Positions 15,874-24,569 of a stretch of 64,000 bases of DNA are shown one piece after another (positions within the stretch are counted from its first letter, which is position 1; each line of letters opens with the position of its first letter). Origin of the DNA: Bryobacterales bacterium. GTDB lineage: Bacteria; Acidobacteriota; Terriglobia; Bryobacterales; Bryobacteraceae. The notes under the pieces are model-generated. The model did not search any database. It was given only the letters and a program-made list of their open reading frames with translations, and had not been told where the DNA came from. A program made the position numbers and the translations under genes. Where the stretch lies: assembly GCA_016713735.1 (NCBI GenBank), contig JADJOP010000019.1:1-64000 (forward strand). Reading direction: 5' to 3'.

Positions 15874-16146
15874 ATGCGCCTCCGCTTCGATCCCGCCAAG
15901 AGCCGAATCGTCAAGCAGAAGCACGGGATCAGTCTTCGCGAAGCAGGCAAGATCTTTGATCAGGTGTACATCGTCGACAGAAGACGCGACGATCCCGAAC
16001 AGTTTCGCGCCATCGGCTGGTGCGGCGGCAGCCTCTGTTCGGTGATCTTTGAGATTCGCGAAGACCACAACGGCGAATACTATCACCTGATCACGGCTTG
16101 GAAGTCAACGAAAGGAGAAGCGGAAAGCTATGCCCAGAACACCTAA
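15874..16146 (+). CDS. brnT: BrnT-family toxin
   Basis: This 90-residue protein begins MRLRFDPAKSRIVKQKHGISLREAGKIF, which matches the BrnT opening pattern (FxWDxxKxxxNxxKHGVSFxEA). It continues with YIVDRRRDDPEQ, FRAIGWCGG and the family's terminal strands near YYHLITAWKSTKGE. BrnT is a RelE-fold ribonuclease that arrests translation and is neutralised by BrnA. The stop lies inside the next gene (17-base overlap), the normal arrangement for the pair, and an AT-rich palindrome precedes the start. The catalytic His and Arg positions look present but were not aligned. Confidence 0.8.
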   Translation: MRLRFDPAKSRIVKQKHGISLREAGKIFDQVYIVDRRRDDPEQFRAIGWCGGSLCSVIFEIREDHNGEYYHLITAWKSTKGEAESYAQNT

Positions 16147-16414
16147 GAAGGCACCCTCGGAAAAGGCGCCCACAGCCGACCAGATCGCCGGGATGGCAAC
16201 CAGTGGCAAGGATGTCTCTGCCTACTTCACCAACAAATTCACTGTTGTTCGCCCCATCCATCGCGTCAACGTCGATCTCACCCAAGGCATGCTCCGCGAA
16301 CTCGACGAGCGCGCCGCCAAGCTCAACATCAGCCGTCAGGCCGTCATCAAGACGCTGCTGGCGCAAGCGCTGAACGAGACCCGCGGCACGCCCTCGCGCC
16401 GCGCGCGAAACTAA
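16130..16414 (+). CDS. Ribbon-helix-helix antitoxin (BrnA/CopG-like)
   Basis: The 94-residue product has a disordered basic N-terminus and then RVNVDLTQGMLRELDERAAKLNISRQAVIKTLL, a typical ribbon-helix-helix DNA-binding unit (residues ~45-80). The order toxin then antitoxin, with a 17-base overlap, is that of brnTA. The sequence is closer to the generic CopG/RHH pattern than to the canonical BrnA TIRLDxDV strand. It should neutralise the upstream BrnT and repress the palindromic promoter region. Confidence 0.72.
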   Translation: MPRTPKKAPSEKAPTADQIAGMATSGKDVSAYFTNKFTVVRPIHRVNVDLTQGMLRELDERAAKLNISRQAVIKTLLAQALNETRGTPSRRARN

Positions 16415-16430
16415 CAGCAAGGTGAGTCCT

Positions 16431-17084
16431 ATGCGGTTGTCCGCACTCTCCCTCTTCGCCCTACTGCCCCTCTTCCCACTTTTCGCGCAAACGGATCTGC
16501 GTGGCGTTGTCGTGGAAACCTATGGCGGTGTCTCTGGCAATGGCGTCCAGACCGTACACCTGATGGTTGGAAAGCGGGAATACCGGTTGTCATACGGAAA
16601 GGCCGTTCTCATACCTGAACTCTCCAGTCCCCGCTGCAGGGAGATTGGCGCGATTTGGTCAGTGAGAGCCAGGATCGGCAAGGATGAGTGGGGCGATCTG
16701 CTCCGTGCCCAATGTGATGGATCGACACAACCGGAAGTTTACGAGCCTCAGCGGATCGTGAGGGCGTACCTCCAGCACCTCTTCTCTTTCCAGCACGAGC
16801 TTGCCAAGGCGCTTCTGACGAAGGAATTCGCTCTGTCGGGCGAGAACCGCTGGCGGCCTCAGGAAAAGCTGCTGTCGCTGCACGCCCGCGACCTCGGCCT
16901 GCTCATCGTCAAGAGCGACTGCTTCAGTGTCAGGCCGCATGCGGGCAGTCCATTGCGGACCACCGTAGCCACAATTGCGGATTGCCACCTGGAGGCGGAT
17001 GGGGAACGTCTTTCGTTCTCATTCGACGTGGTCCGTCCTACCGCCACCAGTTCCTACCGGATCAACGCCATCACCGTTGAGTGA
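16431..17084 (+). CDS. Secreted protein of unknown function
   Basis: I do not recognise a family. The start is the ATG at 16431 with AAGGTGA upstream (a GTG at 16422 lies in the same frame). The first 20 residues form a signal peptide (LSLFALLPLFPLFAQ). The mature part of about 195 residues has a beta-rich opening (LRGVVVETYGGVSGNGVQTVHLMVGKREY). A helical middle follows (RIVRAYLQHLFSFQHELAKALL), then beta strands to the end (RLSFSFDVVRPTATSSYRINAI). Three cysteines could form one disulfide. It follows the TA pair by 16 bases, but the two probably have nothing to do with each other. Confidence 0.6.
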   Translation: MRLSALSLFALLPLFPLFAQTDLRGVVVETYGGVSGNGVQTVHLMVGKREYRLSYGKAVLIPELSSPRCREIGAIWSVRARIGKDEWGDLLRAQCDGSTQPEVYEPQRIVRAYLQHLFSFQHELAKALLTKEFALSGENRWRPQEKLLSLHARDLGLLIVKSDCFSVRPHAGSPLRTTVATIADCHLEADGERLSFSFDVVRPTATSSYRINAITVE

Positions 17085-17092
17085 TTACCCGC

Positions 17093-18517
17093 TTAGGCCC
17101 CGTCCATAATTCGCTCACCAACTCGCCCCCCGGTCATCGTCGCCCGCTCCGCGCGCCCATTATGCAAGTAGGTCAGCTTCAAATGATCCAGCCCCATCAT
17201 GTGCAAAATGCTGGCGTGAATGTCGTGCACATGCGCCGGCCGCTCCACCGCGCGCAAGCCGATCTCATCCGTCGTGCCGATCGTCCTCCCGCCCTTGGCG
17301 CCGCCGCCGGCAAACCACATGGTGAAGCCCCACGGATTGTGGTCGCGCCCGTTGCCCTTCTCGTTGAACGGCGTGCGGCCGAACTCGCCGCCCCACACCA
17401 CCAGCGTGTCCTCCAGCAACCCGCGCGCCTTCAAATCCGCCAGCAGCCCGGCGATCGGCTTGTCCGACACGCGGCACCACTTGCCGTGATTGCCTTCAAT
17501 GTTCGAATGCGCATCCCAGCCCGAGCCCGACCCGCAATACAACTCCACGAACCGCACGCCGCGCTCCACCAGCCGCCGCGCCAAAAGACAATTCGCTCCG
17601 AAAACCGAGGTCGCCTCGTCGTCCATCCCATAAAGCGCCCGCGTCGCCGCTGTCTCCTTGGTCAGATCCACGGCCTCCGGCGCTGTCGCTTGCATCTTGT
17701 AAGCCAGCTCATAGGAGGCCACGCGCGCGTCGAGATCCGAATCCTCCTGCTTGTCCGCGCTCCAACGGCTGTTCAGCTCATTCAAGAAATCGAGCTTGCC
17801 GCGCTGCCGCTCCACCGTCACGCCCTCGGGCGACTTCAAATTCAAAATCGGCGAATCGCCCGTGCGGAACTGCTCGCCCTGGAACGACGCCGGCAAAAAG
17901 CCCGCGCTCCAGTTCTTCGGACCACCCACCACTTCCTTATCGTCGGTGAGAATCACGAACGTCGGCAGGTTGCGGTTCGCGCTGCCCAAGCCATACGTCA
18001 ACCACGAGCCGAGCGACGGACGCCCGGCGAGCACATCGCCCGTGTTCATCTGGCACACCGAACCGACATGGTTCAGCCCGTTCGCCCAGCACGAACGCAG
18101 CACGGCCAGGTCGTCCACATGCTCGGCGATGTGCGGATACCAGTCCGACACCCACAGTCCGCTCTGCCCGTACTGCTTCCACTTCCGCGGCGAACCCATG
18201 ATGGCGTTGTTGCCCGTGCCCATCGCCGTGATCGGCCGCCCAAAGCTCGCCGGCATCGGCTGCCCGTGCAACTCGTTCAACTTCGGCTTCGGATCGAACA
18301 GATCGATGTGGCTCGGCCCGCCTTCCATGAACAGCCAGATCACCGACTTCGCCTTCGGCTTGTGGTGCGGTTCGCGCGGCGCCATCGGATCGCGCTTGGC
18401 CGCCCCATAGCCGTCCTCGGCCAGCAGGTTCGCCAGCGCGATGCCCGAAAGGCCCGTTCCCAGCCGCGACAAGAACGTGCGGCGCTGTATGTGTGAACAA
18501 CCCGGCTTCATCGGCAT
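17093..18517 (-). CDS. DUF1501 family protein, Tat-exported
   Basis: The N-terminus has a twin-arginine-type signal (QRRTFLSRLGTGLSGIALANLLA). The body shows the DUF1501 pattern: AKSVIWLFMEGGPSHIDLFDPKPKL near residues 55-80, VLRSCWANGLNH, GRPSLGSWLTYGLGS, and VVWGGEFGRTPFNEKGNGRDHNPWGFT near 365-390. The fold belongs to the alkaline phosphatase/sulfatase superfamily, and the Asp and His residues near DHNPWG resemble its metal ligands. Its substrate is unknown. It follows the DUF1549/DUF1553 gene with about 8 bases between stop and chosen start, the pairing commonly seen in planctomycetes and Solibacter-like acidobacteria. An in-frame TTG at 18529 and an ATG at 18511 are alternatives. Confidence 0.8.
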   Translation of the reverse strand: MPMKPGCSHIQRRTFLSRLGTGLSGIALANLLAEDGYGAAKRDPMAPREPHHKPKAKSVIWLFMEGGPSHIDLFDPKPKLNELHGQPMPASFGRPITAMGTGNNAIMGSPRKWKQYGQSGLWVSDWYPHIAEHVDDLAVLRSCWANGLNHVGSVCQMNTGDVLAGRPSLGSWLTYGLGSANRNLPTFVILTDDKEVVGGPKNWSAGFLPASFQGEQFRTGDSPILNLKSPEGVTVERQRGKLDFLNELNSRWSADKQEDSDLDARVASYELAYKMQATAPEAVDLTKETAATRALYGMDDEATSVFGANCLLARRLVERGVRFVELYCGSGSGWDAHSNIEGNHGKWCRVSDKPIAGLLADLKARGLLEDTLVVWGGEFGRTPFNEKGNGRDHNPWGFTMWFAGGGAKGGRTIGTTDEIGLRAVERPAHVHDIHASILHMMGLDHLKLTYLHNGRAERATMTGGRVGERIMDGA

Positions 18518-18525
18518 AGACAAAC

Positions 18526-20712
18526 TCAATTCACAAACACAAACTCATTCGAATTGATCAGCATGTGGCAGAAGTCAGTGAACGCCGCTTCGCCATCGCC
18601 CGCCACCGCGGCTTGCTTCTGCAAAAACGCAAGCGCCCCGGCGATCTCCTCCGCGCTCGGCGGCCGCTGGTACACCAGCTTCCAGGCCCGCTCCACCTGC
18701 CCGCGCTCATCCAGGCCCGCATCGTTGCGCACGCGCTTGGAGAGCGTCCGCGCCCAACCCATCACCACTTCGCTGTTCAACATCTCCAGCGCCTGCGTGG
18801 AGCTCACCGTCACATTCCGCCGCGCGCACGACTCATGCGTATCCGGCATATCGAACGCCTGCAGCATCGGGTAGCGCGTATTGCGCCGCACGAAGATATA
18901 CACGCTGCGACGGTTGGCCTCGGCGGCATCCTCATCGTCCTTCCAACCGCCGCGCGTCACCATGCCCGGCGGCAGGGCAGGGAAGACGCCCGGCCCGTAC
19001 ATCTTCGTGTTCAATGCGCCGGACACACTTAAAATCGAATCGCGAATCGCTTCGCCTTCCAACCGGTGCCGCGGGTAGCGCCACGTCAACTTGTTCGACG
19101 CATCCTCAGCGCCCGCATCGTCGCGCCACTGCGCGTTCTGCTGCCACGCCGACGAGAGCATGATCTCGCGGTTCAGCTTCTTCATCGACCAGCCCAGCTC
19201 CACAAACCGCGCCGCCAGGTAATCGAGCAACTCGCGGTTCACCGGCCGTTCGCCCATCATCCCGAAATCGCTCGGCGTGCCCGCAATGCCGCGCCCGAAC
19301 TGGTAATGCCAGATGCGGTTGGCCATCACGCGCGCCGTCAGCGGATTGTCGGCCCGCGTGAGCCACTTCGCCAGTGCCGCCCGCCGTCCCGTCGACGACC
19401 CATTCGCCACCGGCTCAATCGTTGCCGGCTTGGCATCGAGAATCGTCAGGAACCCCGGCTGAACCTCATCCTTGCGCGCACTGTACGCCCCGCCCATCAG
19501 GATGTGCGTCGGCGGCGGAGCCGACTCCGCATCCACCATTCCCTGGGCCACCGCCAGCGGCTCCGGCTTGATTCCGTCGAACTTCTCAAGCTCCGTCTGC
19601 AACTGCTTGTAGCGTTCCTTCTCGGCGCCCTTCAACGAAGCCGCCAGCTCCTTATCGGTGAACTGCACCTGCGGCAGAGCCTTGTGATACATCTGCCACT
19701 GATAGGGCGAGCGCGCCTCCGGCTTGATCGTCAACACTTCCTGGATCTCTTCGGGAAACCGCTCCAGCCGCTCCTTGTAGCGCAGCGCGCGCTTGGGCTC
19801 AATCAGCTTCGCGATCTCGGCGCGAATCTCAGCCGTCTCGTTGAGCCAGCGCTGCTCCTGCTCGCGATACGCGGCCCTCCGCTCAGCCCCTTCCAACTGC
19901 ATGCCGTCCTCAATGCGCACATTGGCGAAGAACGCCTGCAGCTTGTAGTAATCGGCATGCAGGATCGGATCGTACTTGTGGTCGTGGCACTTCGCGCAGC
20001 CATAGGTCAGCCCCATGAACACCGCGCCCGTCGTGTCCGTGATGTCGTTCAGCAGCTCCTGCCGCCGCAGCATGATGTTGGCTTGGTTCGATTCATCCGG
20101 GAAGTTGCGGTTGAAGCCCGTCGCCGCCAGCGCCTCGGGATCGTTCGGATAGAGCTCATCGCCCGCCAGTTGCTCTTCCACAAAGCGGTTGTAGGGCTTA
20201 TCGGAGTTAAAGGCCCGAATCACGTAATCGCGGTAGCGCCACACGTTCGGCCGCGTCTCATCGGCCTTGAAGCCTTCTGAGTCGGCATAACGCGCGAGGT
20301 CAAGCCAGTGCCGCGCCCAGCGTTCGCCATACTGCGGCGAAGCGAGCAACTCGTCCACCACCCGCTCAAAGGCCCGCGGCGACTCGTCGGCCAGAAACGC
20401 CTGCACACGCTCCGGCGTCGGCGGCATGCCTGTCAACACGAGGTAGGCGCGCCGGATGAGCGTCACCTTGTCGGCGCGCGGATTGGGCCTCACGCCGCGC
20501 TCTTCGAGCTTCGCCAGGATGAACGCGTCCACGGGTGTGCGCACCCACGCCGCGTCCTTCACTGCGGGCGTGGCCGGCTTCACCAGCTTTTGGAATGCCC
20601 ACCAGTTCTTCTGCGCCGCCGAAAACGGCTTGGCGCTCCCTTCGGCCCATAGCAACACACCGGCTGCGCACAGGCAGGAGAGGGTCAGGCTCACAACGCG
20701 GAAAGGCCTCAT
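18526..20712 (-). CDS. DUF1549/DUF1553 domain protein
   Basis: From the ATG at 20712 the protein has 728 residues and a signal peptide (VVSLTLSCLCAAGVLLWAEG). The DUF1549 part (about 55-260) includes LIRRAYLVLTGMPPTPERV, ASPQYGERWARHWLDLARYADSEGF and YGCAKCHDHKYDP. The last has a CxxCH, a potential c-type haem or metal site. The DUF1553 part (about 455-715) includes RRAALAKWLTRADNPLTARVMANRIW and YPRHRLEGEAIRDSIL. These proteins are thought to act at the cell surface on complex carbon, but no reaction is established. The upstream in-frame extension to 20823 lacks conservation and was left out. It is co-directional with the DUF1501 gene. Confidence 0.82.
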   Translation of the reverse strand: MRPFRVVSLTLSCLCAAGVLLWAEGSAKPFSAAQKNWWAFQKLVKPATPAVKDAAWVRTPVDAFILAKLEERGVRPNPRADKVTLIRRAYLVLTGMPPTPERVQAFLADESPRAFERVVDELLASPQYGERWARHWLDLARYADSEGFKADETRPNVWRYRDYVIRAFNSDKPYNRFVEEQLAGDELYPNDPEALAATGFNRNFPDESNQANIMLRRQELLNDITDTTGAVFMGLTYGCAKCHDHKYDPILHADYYKLQAFFANVRIEDGMQLEGAERRAAYREQEQRWLNETAEIRAEIAKLIEPKRALRYKERLERFPEEIQEVLTIKPEARSPYQWQMYHKALPQVQFTDKELAASLKGAEKERYKQLQTELEKFDGIKPEPLAVAQGMVDAESAPPPTHILMGGAYSARKDEVQPGFLTILDAKPATIEPVANGSSTGRRAALAKWLTRADNPLTARVMANRIWHYQFGRGIAGTPSDFGMMGERPVNRELLDYLAARFVELGWSMKKLNREIMLSSAWQQNAQWRDDAGAEDASNKLTWRYPRHRLEGEAIRDSILSVSGALNTKMYGPGVFPALPPGMVTRGGWKDDEDAAEANRRSVYIFVRRNTRYPMLQAFDMPDTHESCARRNVTVSSTQALEMLNSEVVMGWARTLSKRVRNDAGLDERGQVERAWKLVYQRPPSAEEIAGALAFLQKQAAVAGDGEAAFTDFCHMLINSNEFVFVN

Positions 20713-20873
20713 AACAAGTGGCGCGATTGTATCAATGATCGCGCTGAAAATAAAGGGGGTGCCGCGCACTCGACGCCACGCCCTCGACGCCGCCCCGAGC
20801 GCGCGCCCGGCGCCGCCCCGCACGCCTGCCGGCGACGGCCGCCCGCACGGCCCGCCATGCTAGCCTCAAGTCG

Positions 20874-22745
20874 ATGCACACCCCCCAACCCTGGGAGATG
20901 TTCGCCCTCGTCCTGATCCTCGCCGCCAGCCTCGGCGGGTTCGCCTGGCGCTTCCGCCGCGTCCTCCGCATCATCCTCGCCTCCAAGCCCGACGCCGATT
21001 TCCGCCTCGCCCCGCTTGCACCGCGCCTCTGGGAGTTTCTTCGCGACGTCGCCTTCCAGGCCAAGGTCATCCGCCACCGCCCCCTCCCCGGACTCGCCCA
21101 CGCCCTCGTCTTCTGGGGCTTCTGCGCCTTCGCGCTCGTCACGCTCAACCACACCGCGCAGGGCTTCGGCCTCGAACTCCTCCACCGCCACTCCCCCTTC
21201 GGCCGCTTCTATTTCGGACTCGCCGCTCTCTTTGCCCTCGCCGTCTCGGTCTCCATCACCGGACTCGCGCTGCGCCGCTTCCTCGTCCGCCCGCGCTGGC
21301 TCGGCGAAGTGAAACTCGAAAGCGGCTTCATCGCCCTGCTCATCCTCGTCCTGATGGTCACCTACCTCCTCGACTATTACCCGCTCGGCGCGGGCGCGAA
21401 CGGACCCGGCATCTGGTGGCTCCACACCCTCGCCCTGGCCATCTTTCTCCCGCTGATTCCCCACACCAAGCATCTGCACTTAGTCCTCAGCCCCGCCACC
21501 GTCTTTCTCTCGCGCGGCGGATTTAGTAAGATCCCGCCGCTGGCCGACGACGACGATTTCGGCCTCGACACCGGCAAGGACGTCACTCAATTAGCCGCCC
21601 TGCAGGCCTACTCCTGCGTCGAATGCGGCCGCTGCACCGAACACTGCCCCGCCGCCACCACCGGCAAGCTCCTCAACCCCAAGGAGATCATCCTCGGCCT
21701 GCGCGGCTATCTGAATGAAAACGGCGCCCGCGCCGAGGCCCCGCTGCTGGGCGTCCACCTCCAGCAGGAAGCCGTCTTCCAGTGCACCACCTGCGGCGCC
21801 TGCGAATACCAGTGCCCCGTCGGCATCGAACACCTCCCCGTCATCGTCGGGCTCCGCCGCGGCGCCGTCAACACCGGTAAGTGGGAGGATAACTACGGCA
21901 CCAAGTTATTCCTCAACTTAGAGCGCAACGGCAACCCGCTCGGCCTCCCCGCCTCCCAGCGCGACCAGTTCATCGCCAAAGCCGGGCTCCCCCACTACGA
22001 CGGCACGCAGGAGTACTTACTCTGGCTCGGCTGCATGGGCTCCTACGACCCCCAGGGCCGCCAGATCGTCGAATCCCTCGCCCGCGTCCTGCGCCACCTC
22101 GGAGTGAGCTTCGGCGTCCTCAAAAAGGAGCGATGCACGGGCGACTCCGCCCGCCGCCTCGGCAACGACCTGCTGTTCGGCGAACTCGCCCAGCAGAACC
22201 TCAGCGCCATGCAGCAGGCCGGCGTGAAGAAGATCCTCTCCATCTGCCCCCACTGCGTCCGCACGATGAAGGAGGATTGGCGCGAAACCGATGCCGAAGC
22301 CGCCGCCGCCCTCGATGTGGAGCACCACAGCCAGTTCCTCGCCCGCCACGCCGGCCAGCTTCCGCCCGCCACCGCCAGCCAGTCCGTCGTCTTCCACGAC
22401 CCCTGTTACCTGGGCCGCTACCAGGGCATTTACGACGCCCCCCGCGCCGCCGCCTCACTTGCCGGCAACTTACTCGAGGCCGATCGCTCGCGCGAAAGCA
22501 GCTTCTGTTGCGGCGCCGGCGGCGGACTCGCCTTCCTCGGCGAAGAACCCGGCAAACGCGTCAGCGTCGAACGCGCCGAACAACTCGCCGCCACCGGAGC
22601 CACGCTGGTCGCCGCCGCCTGCCCCTTCTGCAACACCATGTTCCGCGATGCGCTCGGCACCGGCGCCGTGGCGAATCCGCCGCAGTTGCTGGACATTGCG
22701 CAGATTGCCGCGGCGCGGTTGCCAATGCCACCGTCCGGGTCTTGA
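20874..22745 (+). CDS. Membrane-anchored (Fe-S) oxidoreductase, HdrD/GlpC-like with CCG domains
   Basis: The first ~215 residues have five to six membrane segments with His residues, like the NarI-type cytochrome b subunit (for example LAHALVFWGFCAFALVTLNH). Two 4Fe-4S clusters follow: CVECGRCTEHCP near 245 and CTTCGACEYQCP near 300. Two CCG domains (the heterodisulfide-reductase type) follow from about 385, with DPCYLGRYQGIYDAPR and SFCCGAGGG. The layout is that of an electron-transfer protein passing electrons between the quinone pool and an unknown partner, as in HdrDE or GlpC-like proteins. It is a stand-alone gene, divergent from the DUF1549 gene across 160 bases. The partner dehydrogenase is not visible here. 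Confidence 0.82.
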   Translation: MHTPQPWEMFALVLILAASLGGFAWRFRRVLRIILASKPDADFRLAPLAPRLWEFLRDVAFQAKVIRHRPLPGLAHALVFWGFCAFALVTLNHTAQGFGLELLHRHSPFGRFYFGLAALFALAVSVSITGLALRRFLVRPRWLGEVKLESGFIALLILVLMVTYLLDYYPLGAGANGPGIWWLHTLALAIFLPLIPHTKHLHLVLSPATVFLSRGGFSKIPPLADDDDFGLDTGKDVTQLAALQAYSCVECGRCTEHCPAATTGKLLNPKEIILGLRGYLNENGARAEAPLLGVHLQQEAVFQCTTCGACEYQCPVGIEHLPVIVGLRRGAVNTGKWEDNYGTKLFLNLERNGNPLGLPASQRDQFIAKAGLPHYDGTQEYLLWLGCMGSYDPQGRQIVESLARVLRHLGVSFGVLKKERCTGDSARRLGNDLLFGELAQQNLSAMQQAGVKKILSICPHCVRTMKEDWRETDAEAAAALDVEHHSQFLARHAGQLPPATASQSVVFHDPCYLGRYQGIYDAPRAAASLAGNLLEADRSRESSFCCGAGGGLAFLGEEPGKRVSVERAEQLAATGATLVAAACPFCNTMFRDALGTGAVANPPQLLDIAQIAAARLPMPPSGS

Positions 22746-22766
22746 TCCATGCGGGATAATAAAACC

Positions 22767-22988
22767 ATGGCGCACGTCCATCCGCGCATCACCATCGAAG
22801 CCGACAAGCGCGACGGCAAGCCTTGCATCCGGGGCATGCGCATCACCGTCCAGGACGTCCTCGGCTGGCTTGCCCACGGCATGACCGAGGCCGAGATCCT
22901 CGACGAACACCCCGGCATCGAAAAGGAAGACTTCGAAGCCGTCTACGCCTACGCCGCCGAACTCGCCGCTACCGTTGGCCGCAAGTAA
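22767..22988 (+). CDS. DUF433 antitoxin
   Basis: The product MAHVHPRITIEADKRDGKPC, followed by IRGMRITVQDVLGWLAHGMT, fits the DUF433 family exactly. That family uses a helix-turn-helix-like fold with the conserved GKPCIRGxRI and ILxxxPxIxxED. It neutralises the PIN-like toxin of the next gene. An ATG at 22749 in the same frame is an alternative start. It begins 21 bases after the Fe-S protein stop and ends three bases before the toxin start, so the two are co-translated. Confidence 0.82.
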   Translation: MAHVHPRITIEADKRDGKPCIRGMRITVQDVLGWLAHGMTEAEILDEHPGIEKEDFEAVYAYAAELAATVGRK

Positions 22989-22991
22989 CCC

Positions 22992-23327
22992 GTGCGCATT
23001 CTCCTTGATCAGAACCTGTCACCCAAGTTGATCCGCCGCCTCGCGCACGAATTGCCTGGCCTGGAGAGTGTCTATGAGCACAACCTGACCGGTGAGTCGG
23101 ACCCCGTGATCTTCCAGTGGGCGCGCCGCGCTGGTTTCGATGCGCTGATTAGCAGCGATCTGGACCTGGTTCACCTCGTCACACAGGTTGGCCCGCCTCC
23201 CAAAGTGATTCACATCGTGCGCTGCGATTTCCGGCTCGCCTTAATCGAAGAACTCCTCCGGCGTGAAGCGCAGGCAATCCAAGCCTTCCTCAGTTCACCC
23301 GAGTCCGTCCTGCGCCTCGATCTCTGA
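22992..23327 (+). CDS. DUF5615 PIN-like toxin
   Basis: The start is a GTG at 22992. The sequence opens MRILLDQNLSPKLIRRLAHEL, contains SDPVIFQWARRAGFDALISSDLD and ends with a helical tail near RREAQAIQAFL. The Asp of LLDQNL and the SSDLD acid pair are the PIN-type nuclease positions of DUF5615. These proteins form type II toxin-antitoxin systems with DUF433 partners, which is the arrangement here (three bases apart). RNase activity is family-based. Confidence 0.8.
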   Translation: MRILLDQNLSPKLIRRLAHELPGLESVYEHNLTGESDPVIFQWARRAGFDALISSDLDLVHLVTQVGPPPKVIHIVRCDFRLALIEELLRREAQAIQAFLSSPESVLRLDL

Positions 23328-23332
23328 GCCCT

Positions 23333-24562
23333 TCACCCCCCGCTCACCATCCGCACCGCCGCGGCATGCCCCCACGCTTCCTTCTTGATCTCCATGCCAA
23401 ACCCCGGCCCCTCCGGCGCGGCGATCGAGCCCTCGCTCGGCGCAATCGGATTCTCCAGCATCAGCGGCCAGTCGCGCTCATAGAACCGCTGGCAGCTCTC
23501 CTGAATCCACACATTCGGCGCCGCCGTCGTCAGATGCGTCGAAGCATAGAACAGCAACGGACCTCCGGCTGTGTGCGGCGCCACCGGCAACTGGTACGCA
23601 TCGGCCATCGCCGCAATCTTGCGCGCCTCGGTCAACCCGCCGCACCACGTCACATCGAACATCACAAACTTCGCCGCCCGCGACTCCAGTAACTGCCCGA
23701 ACGCCAACTTACCCCCCATCCGCTCGCCAATCGTCAGCGGCAGCGAAGTCGCCTGCGCCAGTTCGCGGTACTGATCCGGATTCCCCGGCATCAGCAGATC
23801 CTCCAGCCACATCGGCTTGTAAGGCTCCAACGCCCGCGCAATGCGGATCGCCGACGGCAGGTTCCAATTCGAATGGAACTCCACCGCAATCTCAATCGAA
23901 TCCCCAAACGCATCGCGCAGCGCCCGCACCGGCTTCAACGCCTCGTCGAGCTGCTCCTGCGTAATGTACTGCCGCGCCGACCGCCGCGCCGCTCCATCAA
24001 ACGGCCACACCTTGATCGCCCGGATGCCGCGCGTCTCAATCAACTCGCGCATGATCTTCTCGGGCTCTTTCAGAAAATCGTACTTATACGGAAAACAGGT
24101 ATTGTAGAGCCGCACGCGCGCGTTCGACCGCCCGCCCAGTAACCGGTACACCGGCGCGTTCAATGACCGCCCGAGCAAATCCCACAGCGCCAGGTCGATC
24201 GCGCCGAGCGCCCGCATCTCCGCCCCGCCCGCCACCTGGTAATCGAACGCATGATACAAATCCGCCCAAATGCGTTCGATGTCGCGCGGGTCGCTGCCGA
24301 TCAGCCGGTTGGCCACATTGTGCACCGCCACCGCTTCGTTGGCCCCGCGCGGATAGGTCTCGCCAATGCCCGACACACCGGCATCGGTCTCAATCTTCAC
24401 CCACGTCCAATGCGGCCAGAACGGCGCATCGTCGCGCGACTTCCAATACACCGTCTCCACCCGCTTGATCTTCATTGGAGCCGCCGCCTGCGCCGCGCGC
24501 AGATACGCGGCCGCTCCGGGCGACGCCAGCATCGCCTGCAAGAACGCCCGTCTGTTCGTCAT
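23333..24562 (-). CDS. Tat/Sec-exported mandelate racemase/muconate lactonizing (enolase) superfamily enzyme
   Basis: A TNRRAFLQAMLASPGAAAYL leader (Tat-like) precedes an enolase-superfamily protein of about 380 residues. The capping domain is near residues 30-150. The barrel shows IRAIKVWPFDG (the KxW position of the general base), EIAVEFHSNWN and PMWLEDLLMPG (metal ligands), TIGERMGG (third acidic ligand) and VAPHTAGGPL (catalytic His). The pattern is closest to sugar-acid dehydratases of the galactonate/gluconate type. The first metal ligand is Glu where Asp is usual. The substrate is probably a sugar acid; this was not determined. It follows the NTF2-like gene by 7 bases on the same strand. 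Confidence 0.75.
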   Translation of the reverse strand: MTNRRAFLQAMLASPGAAAYLRAAQAAAPMKIKRVETVYWKSRDDAPFWPHWTWVKIETDAGVSGIGETYPRGANEAVAVHNVANRLIGSDPRDIERIWADLYHAFDYQVAGGAEMRALGAIDLALWDLLGRSLNAPVYRLLGGRSNARVRLYNTCFPYKYDFLKEPEKIMRELIETRGIRAIKVWPFDGAARRSARQYITQEQLDEALKPVRALRDAFGDSIEIAVEFHSNWNLPSAIRIARALEPYKPMWLEDLLMPGNPDQYRELAQATSLPLTIGERMGGKLAFGQLLESRAAKFVMFDVTWCGGLTEARKIAAMADAYQLPVAPHTAGGPLLFYASTHLTTAAPNVWIQESCQRFYERDWPLMLENPIAPSEGSIAAPEGPGFGMEIKKEAWGHAAAVRMVSGG

Positions 24563-24569
24563 GGAATCC

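Noticed and set aside
17081..18496. A long plus-strand open frame antisense to the DUF1501 gene
   Set aside because: It is a GC-skew shadow. The product is a run of R, H, P and L with no domain, while the other strand has clear DUF1501 motifs and a Tat signal.
18517..20712. DUF1501/DUF1549 genes as a horizontally acquired planctomycete island
   Set aside because: The same families are common in Solibacter-like acidobacteria, the base composition matches the neighbours and no mobile element is adjacent.
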